Origin: Hexactinellida sp. DTS-2022
Lineage: Eukaryota > Porifera > Hexactinellida
DNA length: 64,000 bases
NCBI GenBank assembly: GCA_028753945.1
Contig: JAPNXP010000016.1
Location: 3,009,501 to 3,073,500 of the forward strand
Direction of reading: 5' to 3'
The notes beneath the pieces are model-generated. The model was not told the DNA's origin. It searched no databases and saw only the letters and a list, made by a program, of their open reading frames with translations. Shown here in pieces: positions 55,301-61,033 of the stretch. How positions within the stretch are numbered: the first letter of the stretch is position 1; each line of letters opens with the position of its first letter. The translations under genes were made by a program, and so were the position numbers.

Positions 55301-58300
55301 AGTTAAGCTGGACACCCTCGAGCAGGAGAGACAGGAGGAACTGCACAAAATGCAACGGCTCCTAGAGACCAACTGCAAGATAGATCTAGACAGACACCAG
55401 ATGTTAGTTGTGTTTGTTGTTGTTGTTGTTGTTGTTTACGTGTGTGCAGCAAGGACCAGCTGGAGCTGCTGGAGGACCGCTTCTCTCAGATGGGCCACGC
55501 GGCCCCTGTCCCCCCCAAGGTGTCCTCCCCTCTCCGCCCCGCGGGGGACTCTCAGGAGCGGGAGCGCAGCCAGGCGGCTCTGCAGGATATGCAGGCCATA
55601 AACCGCAAGATGGCGTCACAGGCTGCCGAGGACAAGACTGCTGTCAGCAAGCTGAGAGAGGTACGCGTGTTGTTGTTGTGGTTGTTGTTGTTGTTTACGG
55701 GTGCTTATAGGAGGTGAAGCGGGAGCAGCTGCGGGTGCTGGAGTCCCAGTCGGAGCTGACGGGGGCGCGTAACGACCTGGAGGACCTGAAGCGGGAGAAG
55801 GAGCTGCTCTCGCAGGAGGCGGAGCTGCGCGCCTCGAGACGGACCCCGCTGGACATGCGCTACGAAGAGGCCTACACGGACACCATACGTCACAAGGAGG
55901 AGCGCATCCGCATCCTGGAGACGCGGCTGGAGGAGGCGCTCTTCCAGATGAGCGCGCTCAAGGAGCAGAACAACAGTCTCAGGCGGAACGTGTCCTGCTC
56001 ACAGCCCAACCTGAGACTCGCGGAGATCTCCTTCTCCTCGCTGGCGCCCCCGCGGGAGCCCCTCTCCCCCCGACAGACCCCCCAGCGGACCCACTCCGTC
56101 TCCTCTGCCGCCTACTACGCGCGCATGAAGCAGGAGCGCGACAAGGCCAACCGGGGTCGCTACACCCCCAGCCCGGAGCTGGAGTCCCCCCCGGCCGTCA
56201 GGAGGTAGGGGGCCCAAGAACTAATTGTATATGTAGTCAACTCCCGTTTGCTTATAACCAAGTCGGATATAACGAATTTCCGCTTATAACAAACTCCGCT
56301 TATAATAACGAAATAAACCACGGTCCCGAGCACTTCGTTATAACGGGAGTTGACTGTATTAGAATACAAGTAATTATCGAATAACAAGCTGTTATCATGA
56401 AGTATGATTGAAGTATATCTGCATAAGGGGAATTTAGTGATATATTTGCAACCCCTGGTTCAATGAACCGCCTATTGCTACGCCACTTATTCTGCCCTCT
56501 CTCCCTCTAGGGGCCCGGAGGGACAGGACCCCTCGCCCACGCTGTCGGGGAACAAGCGGCCCGAGGAGGCGGGGCGCGCGCGCGAGCAGATCCGGTCTCT
56601 GAAGGAGGACAACAAGGCGCTGGTGTCGGACCTGCTTAACGCCAATCAGCTGGTCTCCGAGCTGGAGGTGGACCTCTCCCGGACCAGGGACAGGGGAGAG
56701 ATGCTGGAGGCCCTGAGCAGAACCATGGATGAGGAGAACAAGACGCTCCTCGCACAAACCAACAGACTCCTTATACAGGTACACACATGTTGTTGTTATT
56801 TGTTGTTTATTGTTGTTGTTGTGGTGTTTGTTTGTTTGTTTGTCTATGTATTTATTTATTGTTGCTGTTGTTTATTGTGTGTTTATTTGTTTGTAGTTTA
56901 TTTGTTGTTGTTGTCTATGTATCTATCTGTTGTTGTGTGTGTAGAACCAGGACCTGATGATGCGGACGCTGGAGTCCAAGGACATAATGATAGAGGAGGA
57001 GCGCATCTACAACGACCGGCTCGGGGAGCTGGAGGACGACAAGTCGCGCCTGGTGCACCAGATGGAGACCCACAAGCGGGAGATCCTGGCCGAGCAGATA
57101 CGCGCCCTCAAGGAGAAGAAGTAGGTACATTCGAATGTGAGCTCTGTTGATCAGCTGTCTGTAGGAAGGGGCCGTTAAAGCGGGGCGCGCACGCCATCGG
57201 GAAGCGCCTCAAGAACATAAAGAAGCGCCAGGACGACGAGGACGACCGGGACAAGGAGTCCGCTATGGGCTCAAACGCCCCCTCGCGGCTCGGCTCCTAT
57301 CTGCAGACGCTGCCGGACGACGCCAGCGAGGGCGGGGCCGACCTGACCCCCGCGAGCCTCTTCTCCGAGGGCAGCGGGCCCCCCGATCCCGAGGGCGTCA
57401 AGAAGCAGTCCTCCTTCCGCCGCAGGGTAAGTACCTGGTACCTAGCTCACGGGGCAGGAGTTATAGCCTGTGTGTAGCGACGGTCCAGCGGGAAGAGCGG
57501 GCCCGGGGGGTCCCTCTCCTCGGCCCCTGGCCCCAACACCTCCTCCGAGATGCTCTCCCTCTCGGACTTCCTCACGGAGCAGCAGAAGACGCCCAACAGT
57601 CGGAAGTCCGACAGCGGATCCGGCTCCCAGCGCTCCGACCAGCTCACGCCCTCACAGCTCAACACAAACAACAACAACAACAACAACAACATGGTCCCCC
57701 AGCTGGGGTACATACGCTCCGAGTCGGATCTCCTCTCCACTCTCTCGCAGGATACGGACTCCTGTCGGGCCAGCAACTCCACATTCGACCTCCCGGACCG
57801 GTCCCCCCGCCAGAGAGGTGAGCTCCCCCCGCCCCCCCCCTGCACAGCTGATCGTTCTATTTATAGACCCCCGCATGACGTCATCGCCGAACGCGGACTA
57901 CAAACACAGACAGAGCGCCCCGGTCTCCAAGCCCCACCGGCGCCTGGTGATGACCTCGCAGCTCAGGAATGCCAAATATCCGTTCCCCTCCGAGCACGCC
58001 CTCTCCTGCTCGGACCTGTTGGAGGTCGTCTCGCAGGACTCCTCAAGGTAACAGCTGATTTGTTATTCTATAGTCAGCTGACTAGTTAATCTGTTTTTGC
58101 AGGTCTCAGATAAGCATGGCATCTGAGTCGGGATCTAACAGCATTCCAGCCCAGAGCCCCGGGCGCCTAGCTACGGTTGGCCCTCTCTTTAGGAAGCGCC
58201 ACTCGGTGGCTGCCCCCCCCGCGGCTCCCCAGCAGGGCCCCTACATAACGCGCACCTGCTCACAGGGACACGCGGGCCTCTACGCGAGTCCGCTGCGCTA

Positions 58301-58860
58301 CGCCCCCCAGCTCCCGGAGCGGGGCGCGGACGTCAAGTCCGTTATCAAGTCCGTCGGGGACCCCCGGCCCCCGAAGAGGGACCTCAGTCCCCCCCGCCCC
58401 GTCCAGAGGGACATCCTGGCAGAGCTGGGGGTAACGCTCCCATCGGAGATTATTAACCGGTGAGAACTAGCGCCTATCTATCAGGGGCGGTCGCAGGATC
58501 TGGCCAGCCCGGGGCAAAAGAGCAGCTTTTAGTATAAATCCGGGGCATGCTCCATATAATTATACTACCAAATGGGCTGGAATCCGGGGCAAAATATTTT
58601 AACCCGGGGCATTTGCCCCGGATGCCCCCCCCTGGGACCGCCACTGCTATCTATATAAGGCTATAGAGTTTATATTTCTATTTATAGAACCTGCGTCTCT
58701 ATAACGCTATAGAGTTTATATTTCTATTTATAGAACGGGCTCTCAGCTCCGGCCGGCCTGTGCCGACCTGACGCCGGAGGGGCCGCGGGACCGGTCCGGC
58801 ACCGACACCTCCGGGACCCAGGGGGACACGTCTCTGTACTCGGAGTTTGGATATATTTGA
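51162..58860 (+). CDS. CCDC88-family protein (girdin/Daple-like), HOOK domain plus coiled coils, 25 exons
   Basis: Exons: 51162-51212, 51266-51351, 51435-51543, 51635-51704, 51782-51840, 51893-52090, 52147-52337, 52552-52633, 52728-52799, 52851-53028, 53167-53299, 53692-53941, 54118-54375, 54430-54777, 55020-55181, 55230-55402, 55450-55660, 55711-56204, 56511-56778, 56945-57120, 57165-57426, 57478-57817, 57867-58047, 58103-58459, 58734-58860; about 1611 residues. Residues 1-190 form a HOOK-type microtubule-linker domain (ALFQWIVSFSKRHSVESVEE; LILIILGIGVECENRAPLI). Next comes about 1000 residues of coiled coil (VDRLEGESARLREKLEDLDY), then a basic patch and a Ser/Pro-rich tail. AQTNRLLIQNQDLMMRTLES followed by KDIMIEEERIYNDRL matches the girdin end of coil. 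LSLSDFLTEQQ resembles the Galpha-binding GEM motif. Expected roles are actin/G-protein and planar-polarity signalling. A (AAC)n run encodes eight Asn. TAG ends 12 bases before the ATG. Confidence 0.87.
54839..54962. repeat. Long fold-back hairpin in CCDC88-like intron 14
   Basis: The left arm starts at 54841 with AAATCCAAAATTGCAGCCTG and ends near GGAGGCACTA; the right arm (54912-54960) is its complement. The arms are about 50 bases, with outer 24 and inner 17 bases matched around a mismatched patch and a loop of about 21 bases. Confidence 0.85.
56234..56358. mobile_element. GTCAACTCCCGTT-family DNA element in CCDC88-like intron 18
   Basis: TAGTCAACTCCCGTTTGC at the left and CGTTATAACGGGAGTTGACT at the right are inverted ends, about 125 bp apart. 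Confidence 0.8.
58482..58646. mobile_element. hAT-like non-autonomous element in the last CCDC88-like intron
   Basis: CAGGGGCGGTCGCAGGATC and CCCTGGGACCGCCACTG are imperfect inverted ends of the CAGNGGCGGNCCCAGG type; the interior has GGGGCA repeats. A similar CAGGCGCTGACCCAGGGATT end lies near 53553. Confidence 0.65.
58660..58736. repeat. 46-bp tandem duplication across the last CCDC88-like splice acceptor
   Basis: GCTATAGAGTTTATATTTCT followed by ATTTATAGAAC occurs at 58660 and 58706. The frame places the real exon start at 58734; the upstream copy is a second acceptor with the same first three exon bases. Confidence 0.9.
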
Positions 58861-58949
58861 TTTGTGTGTATTTCTGAGAACTGAGCATTTTATATTGTTT
58901 CACCTGAGCGAGTGTATCCCGCCCAATCCCGCTGTAAAGTCACTGTTCC

Positions 58950-58955
58950 AATAAA
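58950..58955 (+). terminator. Polyadenylation signal AATAAA of the CCDC88-like gene
   Basis: 90 bases after the stop and only 38 bases before the ARL6 ATG. Acceptor-like AGs at 58976 and 58985 follow. Confidence 0.65.
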
Positions 58956-58993
58956 TACTTTATTTCTATTAAGCAGTTCTGTTAGCCAATCGG

Positions 58994-59728
58994 ATGGCAG
59001 CCCTGGAGAACGCAAGAACAACAAAACCCGGTCTCTTCCACCGACTCGCGACTTTTCTCGGAATTAAGAAGAAGGAGGCGCAGATCCTATTCGTGGGGCT
59101 GGACAACTCAGGTACCCCCCCCCCCCCGCCCCCCCCGGGTCTAGTCTGTATTTATATATTATAACACCTAGGGAGTATAGTCTGTATTTATATATTATAA
59201 CACCTAGGGAAGTCCACCCTGATTAACTTCCTTAAGCCGGAGGGCTACAAGCGACAGGAGATAGTGCCGACCATCGGCTACTCGGTGGAGCAGTTCTGCG
59301 TGGGACGCATCAGCTTCACTGTGTTCGACATGTCCGGACAGGGCAAGAGCAGGCCCCTGTGGGAGCACTACTATAGGGACGCGCACGCGGTTATATTCGT
59401 GGTGGACTCCACCGACAGACTCCGCATGGAGGTGGCCCGCGAGGAGCTCAACCACCTGCTACAACACGCGGACGTGGCCACTCGAAAGGTGAGTCTATAG
59501 GCTATAGACACTAGGCTATATTGATCGGTTGTGTAGGTCCCCATTCTGTTCCTGGCCAACAAGATGGACTGCAAGGACGCACTGGGCGCTATCGACGTGT
59601 CCGTGGTCCTCTGTCTGCACGAGGTGCGGCTGCACAGCTGGCACATCTGCGCCACTAACGCCGTCTCGGGAGAGGGCGTGGAGGAGGGGATCCTATGGGT
59701 CACCGAGGAGGTCAAACACAGACTGTAG
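58994..59728 (+). CDS. ARL6: ARL6 (BBS3), Arf-like small GTPase, 3 exons
   Basis: Exons 58994-59111, 59208-59488 and 59537-59728 give 196 residues (human 186). G1 GLDNSGKST (residues 35-43), switch text VPTIGYSVEQF, G3 DMSGQGKSR, G4 ANKMD and G5 CATNA are all present; FTVFDMSGQG and LWEHYYRDAHAVIFVVDSTD are the ARL6 signatures. GTP-bound ARL6 recruits the BBSome coat to membranes for cargo traffic in cilia. The N-terminus is about ten residues longer than in vertebrates and begins MAAL rather than MG, so it lacks the Gly2 seen in many Arf proteins. The intron 1 acceptor is tandemly duplicated, and its donor is followed by a long C run. It starts 133 bases after the CCDC88-like stop. Confidence 0.94.
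59142..59210. repeat. 36-bp tandem duplication across the ARL6 exon 2 acceptor
   Basis: TAGTCTGTATTTATATATTA followed by TAACACCTAGGGA occurs at 59142 and 59178. Each copy ends in CACCTAG plus the exon bases GGA; the frame selects the second (exon from 59208). Confidence 0.9.
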
Positions 59729-59747
59729 CACTTAGCTTTCTTAACTT

Positions 59748-59753
59748 ATTAAA
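59748..59753 (+). terminator. Possible polyadenylation signal ATTAAA of ARL6
   Basis: A common variant hexamer 20 bases after the ARL6 stop and 59 bases before the RPP30 ATG. Confidence 0.4.
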
Positions 59754-59811
59754 CACATATAACCTAACGGCTAGTGATTGCTCTCTCATTCCCTCGCGGT
59801 TGTTCATTAGC

Positions 59812-60941
59812 ATGCACTCGCCTCATGACCTATACATTCCAGAGGGACCCGCTGGTTGCCAGGTTGCGCATATGCTATGGACTCTCGGATACAGAACTGT
59901 CGCCATGGTTACACAAGTGGTTCTCCCTCCCGACGAGCCGGAACATTCCAAGCATGCCAAGCCGCACATCCCGTTGCCGGGGCCCCCTATGGAGTGGGAC
60001 CTCACCCTCTCCCCTGGGCTGCCCCTCCCGCGCCCCCCGGCCCCCCCCCGGGCCCTCTCCCGCTTGCATCTCAGGGCAGAGGGGCTCAACCAGCTGCACT
60101 GTCTCGGGTGTCCCGCCGCCAGGGCCTACGACCTCGTCAGCGTGGAGCCTCGCAACGAGAAGGTACACATGCAATGTGAGCGGAACTAGGTTATTCTCGG
60201 TTTCAGGTGTGGACTAGTCTCACGCAGTCCTCGCACCTGTCCAGTATGTATGACGTCATATCCTGGGACTCCACGCAGAGACTGCCTTTCCATCTGAAGC
60301 GGAGCGCGCTCCGGGTCCTGGACTCAAGGGGAGTAAAGCTGGAGGTTGGTTACGATACAGAGCGATAGGAATGCTGACATATAGCGTGTAGATACGGTAC
60401 GCCGGGGGGCTAACGGGGCCCGCGGGACTGAGGAACTTCCTCTCCTCCGCTCTGGAACTAACGCGGCTCAGTTCCAACAAGAAACAGCTGATCCTCTCCT
60501 CGGGCGCGCAGAGCCCGCTCGAGTGCCGCGGGCCCTCTGACGTCACAAACCTGGCGCTGCTATTCGGCGTGCCCGCACACCAGAGCCACCAGCTGACCAA
60601 CCAGAACGCGGCCTGTCTCCTGCGCAAGGCGGCAGTCAGGACCGGATCATACAAAGGTTAGTTCCAGTTTCATAACAGTTGGCTAACCTACAAAGGTTAG
60701 TTTCAGTTCCAGTTAACGCTTCCTAGGAGTTATAAGCGGGACTCCCAAACAGCTGATCGCGGAGAGCGAGGACTCGGCCAATGAAAAGGCGGCTCTGCTG
60801 CGACTGGAGCTACACGAGTCGGTAGCCATGGCAACAGAGGAATGTGCAGACTCTACAGTTCGGGAATCTAAGAAGCGACCCTCTGACGTCACGGAGGCGC
60901 CCTGCAAGAAAGCCAAAACAGATTTTAGCGAGAGAGACTGA
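59812..60941 (+). CDS. RPP30: RPP30, protein subunit p30 of RNase P/MRP, 4 exons
   Basis: Exons 59812-60162, 60207-60344, 60392-60656 and 60727-60941 give about 322 residues (human 268). The fold-defining stretches of the PHP-like TIM barrel are AYDLVSVEPRNEKVWTSLTQ, YDVISWDSTQRLPFHLKRSA, IRYAGGLTGPAGLRNFLSSA, KKQLILSSGAQSPLECRGP, SDVTNLALLFGV and NQNAACLLRKAAVRTGSYKG, followed by a tail with PSDVTEAPCKKAKTDFSE like the human SKKAK end. It is part of nuclear RNase P, which trims tRNA 5' leaders, and RNase MRP. The extra length is a Pro-rich insertion in the first exon. It starts 83 bases after ARL6. TAG ends one base before the ATG. Its exon 3 donor text is repeated inside intron 3. Confidence 0.9.
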
Positions 60942-61033
60942 TGAACAATATTTAATTAATTCAGATAATGTGTATGTGCTTTAATAGCAGTAATTACAAA
61001 GATTAACAGTTAAGTTAAAACAGTCCAAGTCCT

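Noticed and set aside
58840-58860. PDZ-binding motif at the end of the CCDC88-like protein, as in Daple
   Set aside because: The terminal FGYI does not match the GCV-type or a clear class I/II motif.
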